Below, one piece after another: positions 8,529 through 16,779 of a stretch of DNA of 37,289 nt. The stretch spans positions 1-37,289 of the forward strand of contig NZ_MNPU01000059.1 in assembly GCF_001983165.1 (NCBI RefSeq), given 5' to 3'. A program made the translations under genes and the position numbers. Each line of letters begins with the position of its first letter. Position 1 is the stretch's first letter. The notes under the pieces were generated by a model, which saw only the letters and a list, made by a program, of their open reading frames with translations, was not told the origin of the DNA and made no database searches. The DNA comes from Pseudomonas gessardii. Lineage in GTDB: Bacteria; Pseudomonadota; Gammaproteobacteria; Pseudomonadales; Pseudomonadaceae.

Positions 8529-9407
8529 TCAGCGGGGGGCTGGGTTCAGGGCTTTTTCCAGGCGTTTGGCCCGGGCGCTGGCGGCCAGGTCCAGCACGGC
8601 CTGGTCGCGCTGCCACATGGCGGCCCACGCCCCTTCGGCCATCGCTTGATTGATCTGTGGCTTCAGCGCCTCGAACTGCGCAAACAATCCCCCCAACACC
8701 ACATGCCCCGCCGCCGATGCGCTGGGTTGGCGAATGACCTCGGCGCAGCCGGCCAGCAACGCCAGTAACTGCAGGCGCAGGGCCTGGGGCCAGGCACACT
8801 CCTGGCCGATGCCATGCAACCAGGCGGTCATCGCGCTCAGTACATAGGTGTCCTCCAGGGTGCGGAAGGGTTTGACGTAATCGTCCCAGCCATCCCCCGG
8901 CAAGCGCTCGCAAGCGGCATGGTCGAGGTGGACGCGGCCGTGGCTGATATCGGGCATCAAGGCGATCGCGGGCAAGGGTTCCACCCGTACGCCGGGCTCG
9001 CCGGCCAGCACCACGGCCAGGGTCAGGCGCGGCTTTTCATCCGCGGCCTCGCAGCGGGCGGCGATCAACAGCCAGTCGGCGGCATCGCCGGCGGTGGCGA
9101 AGTCCTTGCGCCCGCTCAGGCGCAGGTCGTCCAGGCGCGTTTGCATGTCCAGCGGGCGCAGGCTGCGCTGTTCGGTCGCACACAGGGCGCCCAGGCTGTG
9201 GGGCGCGCTGGGCCATAACGCGCGCAACGCCGCTTGATAGCCCACCAGGAACGCCAGGCCGGGCGTGGCCATCAGGCGCGCGCCCTGGGTCGCCAGCTCG
9301 AAGGGCGTGACCTGCCCCAGGCGTTGCAATAAAACGCTGTAGCCCTCGGCCAGGTTGGCGTGGGCGGGCAGTCGGGCAGGTCGGTCGAGCAAAGCGTGCC
9401 AGGGCAT
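8529..9407 (-). CDS. Short acyl-CoA dehydrogenase-like protein
   Basis: The 292-residue protein resembles acyl-CoA dehydrogenases in its middle part: LRLSGRKDFATAGDAADWLLIAAR, then LTLAVVLAGEPGVRVEPLP, the usual beta-domain pattern. A helical C-terminal part follows. It is about 90 residues shorter than a normal family member (about 380). I do not see the usual FAD-binding or catalytic-Glu signatures, so activity is uncertain. The ATG at 9407 has AAGGAG 7 nt upstream and is preferred to the ATG at 9431. The gene is divergent from olsBA. A role tied to fatty-acyl metabolism is only inferred. Confidence 0.6.
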   Translation of the reverse strand: MPWHALLDRPARLPAHANLAEGYSVLLQRLGQVTPFELATQGARLMATPGLAFLVGYQAALRALWPSAPHSLGALCATEQRSLRPLDMQTRLDDLRLSGRKDFATAGDAADWLLIAARCEAADEKPRLTLAVVLAGEPGVRVEPLPAIALMPDISHGRVHLDHAACERLPGDGWDDYVKPFRTLEDTYVLSAMTAWLHGIGQECAWPQALRLQLLALLAGCAEVIRQPSASAAGHVVLGGLFAQFEALKPQINQAMAEGAWAAMWQRDQAVLDLAASARAKRLEKALNPAPR

Positions 9408-9480
9408 GGAAGGCTCCTTGGGGGCTGTCATCTAAGCGTCACCGTAGATTCATGGAGATGACACCGGGGGTACATAGCCT

Positions 9481-9499
9481 GACTTTGCACAACAAAGTC
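9481..9499. promoter_or_regulatory. Palindrome in the olsB upstream region
   Basis: GACTTTG-CACAA-CAAAGTC is a perfect 7-bp inverted repeat with a 5-nt centre. It lies between the divergent acyl-CoA-dehydrogenase-like gene and olsB, about 40 nt before the olsB start. It could be an operator for either gene. The binding protein is unknown. Confidence 0.35.
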
Positions 9500-9537
9500 G
9501 ACTGGCCGCAACCCTGGCCGGCACCTGGAGACTCGCC

Positions 9538-10293
9538 ATGACTCAGATCGCCCGCATCAGTGACACCGGCAATGAACGCCGTCTGCAAGCCGAACGCCTG
9601 ATCGGCGCCCAGGCCTTGCAGGAAGCCCAGGCCTTGCGTTTCAGCGTTTTCAGCGGCGAGTTCAATGCCAAGCTCAAAGGCGCAGAACTGGGCCTGGACA
9701 TGGATGACTATGATGTTCACTGCAGCCACATTGGCGTACGGGACTTGAACACCGGGCGACTGGTTGCCACCACCCGGTTGCTGGATCACCAGGCGGCCAG
9801 CACCCTGGGCCGGTTCTACAGCGAAGAAGAATTCAGCCTCCACGGCCTGTTGCATTTGCAGGGGCCGATCCTGGAAATCGGCCGTACCTGTGTCGACCCG
9901 GCCTACCGCAACGGCGGCACTATCGCGGTGCTGTGGGGCGAGTTGGCCGAAGTCCTCAACCAGGGCGGCTACAGCTACCTGATGGGCTGCGCGAGCATCC
10001 CGATGCATGACGGCGGCATCCAGGCCCACGCGATCATGCAGCGCCTGCGCGAACGCTACCTGTGCAACGAACACCTGCGCGCCGAGCCGAAAAAGCCTCT
10101 GCCGAGCCTGGACCTGCCGTCCAACGTCATCGCCGAAATGCCGCCACTGCTCAAGGCCTATATGCGCCTGGGCGCGAAGATCTGCGGCGAGCCGTGCTGG
10201 GACGAGGACTTCCAGGTGGCCGACGTGTTTATCCTGCTCAAGCGCGACGAGTTGTGCCCGCGTTATGCGCGCCACTTCAAGGCGGCCATGTGA
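9538..10293 (+). CDS. olsB: Ornithine lipid synthesis N-acyltransferase OlsB
   Basis: A 251-residue GNAT-type acyltransferase matching OlsB, which transfers a 3-hydroxyacyl group from acyl-ACP to ornithine to give lyso-ornithine lipid. Recognisable stretches are QEAQALRFSVFSGEFNAK near residue 30, VATTRLL, LEIGRTCVDPAYRNGG (about 115-130) and LMGCASIPM (about 148-156). The start has GGAG 8 nt upstream. The stop overlaps the start of the O-acyltransferase gene, so the two steps are translationally coupled. Ornithine lipids replace phospholipids under phosphate limitation in many bacteria; I saw no clear Pho box here. Confidence 0.9.
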   Translation: MTQIARISDTGNERRLQAERLIGAQALQEAQALRFSVFSGEFNAKLKGAELGLDMDDYDVHCSHIGVRDLNTGRLVATTRLLDHQAASTLGRFYSEEEFSLHGLLHLQGPILEIGRTCVDPAYRNGGTIAVLWGELAEVLNQGGYSYLMGCASIPMHDGGIQAHAIMQRLRERYLCNEHLRAEPKKPLPSLDLPSNVIAEMPPLLKAYMRLGAKICGEPCWDEDFQVADVFILLKRDELCPRYARHFKAAM

Positions 10294-11084
10294 TGGGCCG
10301 CCTACGGGTCTACGGGCGGATCGCCCGCGTACTGCTGGTGGTAAGCCTGGGCTTGAGCATGGCCGGGGTGTTTGGCCTGTTCGAGCGCCTGGGGATCGCC
10401 AACTCCATGGTGCGGCGCCAGCGCTGGTCGCGGTTTTTCATGGCGCGCCTGAGCCATGCCCTGCCCTTTCGCGTGACCGTGCACGGTGAGCTGCCGCAAC
10501 AGCCGATGCTGTGGGTCAGCAACCATGTGTCCTGGACCGATATCCCGCTGCTGGGCATGGTGACGCCGCTGTCATTCCTGTCCAAGGCCGAGGTGCGCAC
10601 CTGGCCGGTGGCCGGCTGGCTGGCGGCCAAGGCCGGCAGCCTGTTTATCCGCCGCGGCTCGGGGGACAGCCAATTGATCCGCAAGCAGATGACCCGTCAC
10701 CTGGAGCAAAAACACCCGCTGCTGATGTTCCCCGAAGGCACCACCACCGATGGCCGCAGCCTGCGCACCTTCCATGGCCGGCTACTGGCCAGTGCGATTG
10801 ATGCCGAGGTGGCGCTACAGCCGGTGGCGATCCGTTATTTGCGCGATGGGCAGGTTGATCCGCTCGCACCGTTTATTGGTGACGATGATTTGCTCTCGCA
10901 CCTGATGCGTTTGTTTGCCCATGATCAGGGCGACGTTGAGATTCATCTGCTTAAACCCATTGCCTGTGCTGGGCAGGAGCGTGCGGCACTGGCGTATCAG
11001 GCGCAGCAGGCGGTGCAGAAGGCGTTGTTTGGGCCGGTGCCACAAAGCGAGCAGGTGCCGGTTCGCCCCGCGTATGCGGCCTGA
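10293..11084 (+). CDS. olsA: Lyso-ornithine lipid O-acyltransferase OlsA
   Basis: The 263-residue protein belongs to the PlsC-type 1-acyl-glycerol-phosphate acyltransferase family. It has the HX4D motif at H78/D83 (NHVSWTD) and FPEGT at 146-150. The N-terminus (about 8-30) is a membrane segment. It would add the second acyl chain to lyso-ornithine lipid made by OlsB. The start at 10293 overlaps the olsB stop (TGATG). A much longer frame opening at 10062 lies inside olsB and is not used. Downstream is a REPIN. Confidence 0.9.
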   Translation: MGRLRVYGRIARVLLVVSLGLSMAGVFGLFERLGIANSMVRRQRWSRFFMARLSHALPFRVTVHGELPQQPMLWVSNHVSWTDIPLLGMVTPLSFLSKAEVRTWPVAGWLAAKAGSLFIRRGSGDSQLIRKQMTRHLEQKHPLLMFPEGTTTDGRSLRTFHGRLLASAIDAEVALQPVAIRYLRDGQVDPLAPFIGDDDLLSHLMRLFAHDQGDVEIHLLKPIACAGQERAALAYQAQQAVQKALFGPVPQSEQVPVRPAYAA

Positions 11085-11101
11085 AGCAAACACGCAAAAA
11101 A

Positions 11102-11175
11102 TGTAGGAGCTGGCTTGCCTGCGATAGCAGTGGCGACTGATACACCGCTATCGCAGGCAAGCCAGCTCCCACATT
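11102..11175. repeat. REPIN: two inverted REP copies
   Basis: Two 27-bp arms (11102-11128 and 11149-11175) are reverse complements with one mismatch (A or G at the fourth base). The core reads GGAGCTGGCTTGCCTGCGAT. About 20 nt separate them. This is the usual form of Pseudomonas REP doublets mobilised by RAYT transposases. It sits between the convergent olsA and acpH genes, where it could also end transcription from both sides. Confidence 0.88.
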
Positions 11176-11758
11176 AGATCGGCGTGGATATTTGACTATC
11201 TGCATAGGCCTGCAATTGGGGATAGAACACCCGGAAATCCTCGCTCAACGGCTCATACAGCACCCGCAGTTCCTGCATCGCCTGGCCCAGCTCCTGGGGT
11301 TGGCTCAGGCGCCGGGAAATGCCCCGCAGCACGTGCTCCATCACCGCGAACTCGCGGTAGGAGCCCAGCCAGTCATCCGCCGCCATATAAGGGGCAATCT
11401 GCGCAAGGCGCCCCGGCAGTTGCGGTTCAGCCGCCAGCACCCGGTACACCCGGGAGGTAAAGCGCTCCAGTGGCTGGTCGGCATACTGTGCCCAATCGCG
11501 CGCCAGGCAATGGTCGAAGAACACATCGAGGACAATCCCCGCATAGCGGCGCCGGGTCAGGGTGAACCGTGACAACGCCTGCCCCACCAAGGGGTGGCTG
11601 TCGGTAAAGCGGTCGATGGCGCGATGCAGCTGGATCGCCGCCTCGATTTGCGGGGGGTACTGGCCCTGCAGGCGGCCTTTGACGAAATCGCCATAGAGGC
11701 TGCCCAGCAGTTGTGCAGGAAGTTGGCCGCCGAGGTGCAGATGTGCGAGATAATTCAT
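11174..11758 (-). CDS. acpH: Acyl carrier protein phosphodiesterase
   Basis: The 194-residue protein opens with MNYLAHLHLGGQLPAQLLGSLYGDFVKG and has LHRAIDRFTDSHP and GIVLDVFFDHCLARDW, the characteristic His/Asp-rich segments of AcpH. The enzyme removes the 4'-phosphopantetheine arm from acyl carrier protein in the cytoplasm using a metal in an HD-like fold. The length matches the family. It is divergent from the arsR-type regulator, with that regulator's repeat sites between them, and convergent with olsA. Confidence 0.9.
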   Translation of the reverse strand: MNYLAHLHLGGQLPAQLLGSLYGDFVKGRLQGQYPPQIEAAIQLHRAIDRFTDSHPLVGQALSRFTLTRRRYAGIVLDVFFDHCLARDWAQYADQPLERFTSRVYRVLAAEPQLPGRLAQIAPYMAADDWLGSYREFAVMEHVLRGISRRLSQPQELGQAMQELRVLYEPLSEDFRVFYPQLQAYADSQISTPI

Positions 11759-11789
11759 GGCGCGCAGTTTAGCACTGCCATCAACGTAT

Positions 11790-11890
11790 CGTTATAACCC
11801 GATATACCGATTTATGCAGTTACAAGATCAAAATCGTATTGGTATATCGGGATATAACGATTTAAAGTTCGCCTCATCGCGATATAACGT
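11790..11890. promoter_or_regulatory. Repeated operator-like sites upstream of the ArsR-type gene
   Basis: A 19-bp element at 11790-11808 (CGTTATAACCCGATATACC) recurs inverted at 11841-11859 (GGTATATCGGGATATAACG) with one mismatch. A third half-site GCGATATAACGT lies at 11879-11890. The last copy is about 22 nt before the regulator start. This is how self-regulated ArsR-family sites are usually arranged. The acpH promoter on the other strand may also be affected. Confidence 0.7.
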
Positions 11891-11912
11891 TTTACCCACA
11901 CCGAGCCCTGCC

Positions 11913-12227
11913 ATGTCCATTGACCTCGACGACATAATAAAAGCCCTGGCACACCCAGTACGGCGAGACATTCTCAACTGGCTGAAAGACCCGAAAGTGC
12001 AGTTCCCCGAGCAAGTGCACAACCACGAGTACGGCATCTGCGCCGGCCAGATCGACCAGCGCTGCGGCCTGTCGCAGTCCACCGTGTCGGCGCACCTGGC
12101 CACCCTGCAACGGGCAGGCTTGATCAGCAGCCAGAAAGCCGGGCAGTGGCACTTTTTCCGCCGCAATGAAGACGTGATCCAAGGGTTTATCCAGGCCCTC
12201 ACCGAAGAACTCAGCCCACCGCTGTAA
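11913..12227 (+). CDS. ArsR-family transcriptional regulator
   Basis: The 104-residue protein has an ArsR-type winged helix-turn-helix: ALAHPVRRDILNWL at 11-24, then the recognition region CGLSQSTVSAHLATLQRAGL at 51-70. Cysteines C43 and C51 flank the helix-turn-helix. They could act as a thiol switch for reactive electrophiles rather than as a metal site, which would fit the downstream ene-reductase; this is inferred. The ATG at 11913 is chosen over an upstream frame because it begins the conserved domain and leaves the operator repeats non-coding. The MFS gene starts 10 nt after its stop, so they form an operon. Confidence 0.87.
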   Translation: MSIDLDDIIKALAHPVRRDILNWLKDPKVQFPEQVHNHEYGICAGQIDQRCGLSQSTVSAHLATLQRAGLISSQKAGQWHFFRRNEDVIQGFIQALTEELSPPL

Positions 12228-12237
12228 AGGACCCCAC

Positions 12238-13404
12238 ATGCCTCTTTCGCTACTCATCCTGGCCTTAAGCGCCTTCGCCATCGGCACCACCGAATTCGTC
12301 ATCATGGGCCTGTTGCCCGATGTGGCGGCCGACCTCGGTGTGTCGATTCCAGGCGCCGGCTGGCTGGTGACCGGCTACGCCCTGGGCGTGGCCATCGGTG
12401 CGCCCTTTATGGCACTGGCCACCGCCAGGCTGCCGCGCAAGGCGGCCCTGGTCGCGTTGATGGGTATTTTCATTATCGGCAACCTGCTCTGCGCCCTGGC
12501 CAGTGACTACAACGTGCTGATGTTTGCCCGGGTGGTGACTGCGTTGTGCCACGGCGCCTTCTTCGGCATTGGCTCGGTGGTGGCCGCCAACCTGGTGCCG
12601 GCCAACAAGCGCGCATCGGCGGTGGCCCTGATGTTTACCGGCCTGACCCTGGCCAACGTGCTCGGCGTGCCCCTGGGCACCGCGCTGGGCCAGGAAGCCG
12701 GCTGGCGCTCGACCTTCTGGGCCGTGACGGTGATTGGCGTAATCGCACTGATCGGCCTGATCCGCTTCCTGCCGGCCAAGCGCGATGAAGAAAAACTCGA
12801 TATGCGCGCCGAACTGGCAGCCCTCAAGGGGGCCGGGATCTGGTTGTCGCTGAGCATGACCGCACTGTTTGCCGCATCGATGTTCACCCTCTTCACCTAT
12901 GTCGCGCCGTTGCTGGGGGATGTCACCGGCATCTCACCCAAAGGTGTGACCTGGACCCTGCTGCTGATCGGCCTGGGCCTGACCGTGGGCAATATCATCG
13001 GCGGCAAACTGGCGGACAAGCGCCTGGCGGCCACCCTGATCGGCGTATTTATCAGCATGGCCGTGGTGTCCACCGCACTGACCTGGACCAGCGTCGCCAT
13101 CATCCCCACCGAAATCACCCTGTTCCTCTGGGCCACCGCTTCGTTTGCCGCCGTGCCGGCGCTGCAGATCAACGTGGTGACCTTCGGCAAGGCCGCGCCC
13201 AACCTGGTCTCGACCCTCAATATCGGCGCTTTCAATATCGGCAACGCCCTCGGCGCCTGGGTCGGCGGCAGTGTGATTGCCCACGGTTTCGGCCTGACCA
13301 GCGTGCCATTGGCCGCCGCAGCCCTGGCGATCCTGGCGCTGCTGGTCACGTTGATCACGTTCCACCAAAGCAGCGACGCCAACCTGGCCCCTGCGACCCA
13401 TTAA
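12238..13404 (+). CDS. MFS exporter of the DHA1 / AraJ-YdhP type
   Basis: A 388-residue major facilitator protein with about twelve membrane helices. It opens MPLSLLILALSAFAIGTTEFVIMGLLPDVAADL, and PGAGWLVTGYALGVAIGAP follows. Both are hallmarks of the AraJ/YdhP/NepI group of drug and metabolite exporters. It lies between the ArsR-type regulator and the ene-reductase in one operon. It probably exports a toxic compound that the reductase also handles. The substrate is unknown. Confidence 0.87.
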   Translation: MPLSLLILALSAFAIGTTEFVIMGLLPDVAADLGVSIPGAGWLVTGYALGVAIGAPFMALATARLPRKAALVALMGIFIIGNLLCALASDYNVLMFARVVTALCHGAFFGIGSVVAANLVPANKRASAVALMFTGLTLANVLGVPLGTALGQEAGWRSTFWAVTVIGVIALIGLIRFLPAKRDEEKLDMRAELAALKGAGIWLSLSMTALFAASMFTLFTYVAPLLGDVTGISPKGVTWTLLLIGLGLTVGNIIGGKLADKRLAATLIGVFISMAVVSTALTWTSVAIIPTEITLFLWATASFAAVPALQINVVTFGKAAPNLVSTLNIGAFNIGNALGAWVGGSVIAHGFGLTSVPLAAAALAILALLVTLITFHQSSDANLAPATH

Positions 13405-13430
13405 TTACTTAGAACAGACGAGTATTTGCG

Positions 13431-14486
13431 ATGACGACTATTTTCGATCCGATCAAACTGGGTGATGTGCAGCTGTCGAACCGCATCATCATGGCGCCCC
13501 TGACCCGCTGCCGTGCCGACGCTGGCCGCGTGCCCAATGCACTGATGGCTGAATACTACGTGCAGCGGGCCTCTGCCGGGCTGATCCTCACCGAAGCCAC
13601 CTCGGTGACGCCGATGGGCGTGGGCTACCCGGACACCCCGGGCATCTGGTCCAACGACCAGGTGCGCGGCTGGACCAACATCACCAAGGCGGTGCACGGC
13701 GCAGGCGGCAAGATCTTCCTGCAACTGTGGCATGTGGGGCGGATCTCCCACGGGGCCTACCTGAACGGCGAAACCCCGGTGGCGCCGAGTGCGGTCCAGC
13801 CGGCCGGCCATGTCAGCCTGATGCGCCCACTGGCGGACTACCCGACCCCACGCGCTCTGGAAACCGCGGAAATCGCCGATATCGTCGACGCCTACCGCGT
13901 GGGCGCCGAGAACGCCAAGGCCGCCGGTTTTGACGGGGTGCAGGTGCATGGCGCCAATGGCTACCTGCTCGACCAGTTCCTGCAAAGCAGCACCAACCAG
14001 CGTACCGACGAGTACGGCGGCTCCCTGGAAAACCGTGCACGGCTGTTGCTGGAAGTGACCGATGCGCTGATCGAAGTCTGGGGCGCTGGCCGCGTGGGGA
14101 TGCATTTATCGCCACGGGCCGACCTACATGACATGGGCGATGACAACCTGGCAGAAACCTTCACCTACGTCGCCCGTGAACTGGGCAAGCGCGGCATCGC
14201 CTTTATCTGCGCCCGCGAGCAAGAAGCCGGCGACAGCCTGGGCCCGCAATTGAAAGCCGCGTTCGGCGGGCCGTACATTGCCAACGAGCTCTTCACCAAA
14301 GACAGCGCCAATGCCTGGCTGGCCTCGGGCAAGGCCGATGCGGTGGCGTTTGGCGTACCGTTTATCGCCAACCCGGACCTGCCGGCGCGCCTCAAGGCCG
14401 ATGCGCCGCTGAACGAAGCCAACCCGCAGACCTTCTACACTCAAGGCCCGGTCGGCTACATCGACTACCCGACCCTGGCGCTCTGA
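13431..14486 (+). CDS. Alkene reductase, old yellow enzyme family (NemA-like)
   Basis: The 351-residue protein is an FMN-dependent (beta/alpha)8 barrel. It has MAPLTRCRAD at 21-30 and the substrate-binding pair H173/N176 in VHGANGYLLDQF, with Y178 close by. RTDEYGGSLENR and a late FGVPFIANPDL phosphate-binding segment are also present. Enzymes of this group (NemA, XenB, MorB) reduce activated C=C bonds, N-ethylmaleimide, nitrate esters or nitroaromatics with NAD(P)H. The gene follows the MFS exporter by 26 nt and is closed by a strong terminator. The whole operon reads as electrophile detoxification under an ArsR-type regulator. The exact substrate is not known. Confidence 0.9.
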   Translation: MTTIFDPIKLGDVQLSNRIIMAPLTRCRADAGRVPNALMAEYYVQRASAGLILTEATSVTPMGVGYPDTPGIWSNDQVRGWTNITKAVHGAGGKIFLQLWHVGRISHGAYLNGETPVAPSAVQPAGHVSLMRPLADYPTPRALETAEIADIVDAYRVGAENAKAAGFDGVQVHGANGYLLDQFLQSSTNQRTDEYGGSLENRARLLLEVTDALIEVWGAGRVGMHLSPRADLHDMGDDNLAETFTYVARELGKRGIAFICAREQEAGDSLGPQLKAAFGGPYIANELFTKDSANAWLASGKADAVAFGVPFIANPDLPARLKADAPLNEANPQTFYTQGPVGYIDYPTLAL

Positions 14487-14498
14487 GCGCGGCAACGC

Positions 14499-14531
14499 AA
14501 AAGCCCCGGCTCGCAAGAGCCGGGGCTTTTT
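14499..14531 (+). terminator. Rho-independent terminator after the ene-reductase gene
   Basis: AAAAGCCCCGGCTC (14499-14512) pairs perfectly with GAGCCGGGGCTTTT (14517-14530) around GCAA, followed by T's. The A-run on the other side lets it work in both directions. It ends the arsR-MFS-reductase operon. The next 207 nt, up to the regulator gene on the minus strand, show nothing recognisable. Confidence 0.92.
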
Positions 14532-14738
14532 ATTGGATCGTGAAGCAATCGCGCGCCCACAGGTTCAGTAACACTCCTTCACAGCAATGCAACAATATCG
14601 CTACAAAATACTTAGCCGGCTACCTTTCAACCCGACCCCAGCACGTATATAACGTCACCCCACAAATAAGCCGGAAGGATGATTGACCGTCCTTGGGCTT
14701 TACTGTTGACACAAGCGGACGCAATTACGCATTTTGTA

Positions 14739-15371
14739 TCAATTGCGCAGGTTGGGGCTCAGGCGCAGCATGTCCAGCCCGATATCCACTAGGCACTCGG
14801 CCTGCTGATACAGCTCAAAGCTGTCCGGCACCAATAGCCACTGACCGAGCAGCCCATTGATATAGCCATAAATGCACACCGCCCCGCGAGCGGTGTCGAG
14901 GTTTTCCGGCAGTTGCCCGCGGTGGACTGCATTGCGCAGTGTCAGGACGATGCGCAGGTTGCACTCAAGGCTGTGGGTCTGGCGCTGACGGCGCATGTCG
15001 CACATTTCATCGGTAAATTCGCACTTATGGAACAGGATCTCATTAATGCGCCGAGTCTTCGGGTCCAGGGCCACCTGATGAAAAAGATGGATCAGCAGCT
15101 TGCGCATGCAGCCCAGCGGATCGACCTCATCCTCGCTTTCACTGGCCCTGGCCAATTCATCCAGGGGTTCGTGCAGCGTGTCGAGCAGTGCCTGCAACAG
15201 GTCCGATTTGTTGCTGAAATGCCAGTAAATCGCGCCCCGCGTCACGCCGGCCCGCGCCGCGATATCCGCCAGCGTCGTGCGCGCAACGCCGCGCTCATAA
15301 AAGGCTTGCTCGGCGGCTTCAAGTATTTGGCTGCGCGTTTCCTGAGCTTCCTCTTTGGTACGACGAACCAT
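14739..15371 (-). CDS. emhR: TetR-family repressor of the RND efflux operon (EmhR/TtgR-like)
   Basis: The 210-residue protein opens MVRRTKEEAQETRSQILEAAEQAFYERGVARTTLADIAARAGVTRGAIYWHFSNK. This is close to TtgR, ArpR and EmhR; the recognition helix is about residues 44-52. The C-terminal effector domain (about 60-210) binds hydrophobic drugs and plant phenolics in TtgR. It is divergent from emhABC across a 265-nt region that holds a recognisable TtgR-type operator, so it should repress both itself and the pump. I use the emh name because the host looks like P. fluorescens; ttgR would be equivalent. Confidence 0.9.
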   Translation of the reverse strand: MVRRTKEEAQETRSQILEAAEQAFYERGVARTTLADIAARAGVTRGAIYWHFSNKSDLLQALLDTLHEPLDELARASESEDEVDPLGCMRKLLIHLFHQVALDPKTRRINEILFHKCEFTDEMCDMRRQRQTHSLECNLRIVLTLRNAVHRGQLPENLDTARGAVCIYGYINGLLGQWLLVPDSFELYQQAECLVDIGLDMLRLSPNLRN

Positions 15372-15517
15372 GGCAGTAACACCTCAATCAGGACACGTGC
15401 GGGGGTGGATAACCACCTTCTGAATAATTATGGGACGACGCCTTCATGGGCGGCGAACGTACTAGAATCGAGGCTTGCAGCGTTGCTTTGTCAGGAATCC
15501 GCGAAGCCTGTCAAGAG

Positions 15518-15557
15518 TTTACAAACAACCATGAACGTAAGTATATTGCCTAGCAAG
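15518..15557 (+). promoter_or_regulatory. emhABC promoter overlapping the EmhR/TtgR operator
   Basis: A TTTACA (-35, 15518-15523) and a TATATT (-10, 15542-15547) are 18 nt apart. The stretch ACAAACAACCATGAACGTAA between them closely matches, from memory, the TtgR operator in front of P. putida ttgA. Repressor binding would block RNA polymerase directly. The emhA start lies about 80 nt downstream. Confidence 0.8.
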
Positions 15558-15636
15558 CTACTTATCTACTCACTGCCTGTTTTTTACCCTTCCACACTTC
15601 TTGTGCGTATCAAACGCGCCTGACCCGAGGATCTTC

Positions 15637-16776
15637 ATGCAACTTAAGCCAGCTGTTACCGCTCTGGTCACTGCCGTCGCCCTGGCATCGCTGCTCAGCG
15701 GATGTAAAAAGGAAGAAGCGGCACCGCCCGCTCAAACCCCTCAGGTCGGCGTGGTCACCCTTCAACCTCAAGCCTATACCCTGACCTCCGAATTGCCGGG
15801 GCGCACCACTGCGTTCCGCATCGCCGAAGTCCGGCCCCAGGTCAATGGCATCATTCTCAAGCGCCTGTTCAAGGAAGGCGGCGACGTCAAGGAAGGCCAG
15901 CAGCTTTACCAGATCGATCCGTCGGTCTATGAAGCCACGCTCAAAAGCGCCCAGGCCAACCTGCAGCAGACCAAGTCGATTGCCGACCGCTACAAGCAAC
16001 TGGTCAACGAGCAGGCGGTCAGCCGTCAGGAATACGACACCGCCGTGTCCAACCGCCTGACCTCGGAAGCCAACCTGCAGAGCGCCCAGATCAACGTGCG
16101 CTATACCAAGGTGTTCGCGCCGATCTCCGGGCGCATCGGGCGTTCTTCGGTCACCGAAGGCGCGCTGGTCAGCAATGGCCAGGCCGACGCCATGGCGGTG
16201 ATCCAGCAACTGGACCCGATCTACGTCGACGTCACGCAATCCTCCGCCGAGATGCTGAAACTGCGTCGCGACCTGGAAAGCGGCCAACTGCAAAAAGCCG
16301 GCGAAAACGCCGCCATGGTCAAGCTGACCCTGGAAGACGGCAGCGAATACAGCCAGCAAGGTCGCCTGGAGTTCTCCGAGGTGTCGGTCGACCAGACCAC
16401 CGGCTCGGTCACCCTGCGTGCCGTGTTCCCCAACCCTGAGCACACCCTGCTGCCGGGCATGTTTGTCCACGCGCAACTGCAGGCCGGTGTGAACAGCAAG
16501 GCGATCCTCGCCCCGCAGCAAGGCGTGACCCGCGATATCCGGGGTATCCCGACGGCGCTGGTGGTGACCGCCGACAACAAGGTCGAACACCGCGTGCTGG
16601 TGGCCAACCGTACCGCCGGCGCCTACTGGCTGGTGGAAAAAGGCCTGAATGCCGGTGACCGTGTGATTACCGAAGGCTTGCAGTTCATCAAGCCGGGCAT
16701 CACGGTTGACGCGAAGGAAGCCACCAACGCCAAGCCCGCCGGTACTGCTCCTGCCGCCGCTGGCAAAGGGGAGTAA
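15637..16776 (+). CDS. emhA: RND efflux periplasmic adaptor EmhA/TtgA/MexA
   Basis: The 379-residue lipoprotein has lipobox LLSGC (lipidated C23). The HlyD-type layout is visible: a lipoyl half-motif GRTTAFRIAEVRPQVNGIILKRLFKEGGDVKEGQQLYQIDP (about 45-90), an alpha-hairpin of KSAQANLQQTK..., the second lipoyl half and the beta-barrel domain. It joins the inner-membrane pump to the outer-membrane channel. I chose the ATG at 15637 because it starts the signal peptide and follows a GAGG site. A TTG at 15601 would add 12 residues of no signal character. emhB starts 3 nt after its stop. Confidence 0.93.
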   Translation: MQLKPAVTALVTAVALASLLSGCKKEEAAPPAQTPQVGVVTLQPQAYTLTSELPGRTTAFRIAEVRPQVNGIILKRLFKEGGDVKEGQQLYQIDPSVYEATLKSAQANLQQTKSIADRYKQLVNEQAVSRQEYDTAVSNRLTSEANLQSAQINVRYTKVFAPISGRIGRSSVTEGALVSNGQADAMAVIQQLDPIYVDVTQSSAEMLKLRRDLESGQLQKAGENAAMVKLTLEDGSEYSQQGRLEFSEVSVDQTTGSVTLRAVFPNPEHTLLPGMFVHAQLQAGVNSKAILAPQQGVTRDIRGIPTALVVTADNKVEHRVLVANRTAGAYWLVEKGLNAGDRVITEGLQFIKPGITVDAKEATNAKPAGTAPAAAGKGE

Positions 16777-16779
16777 TAC

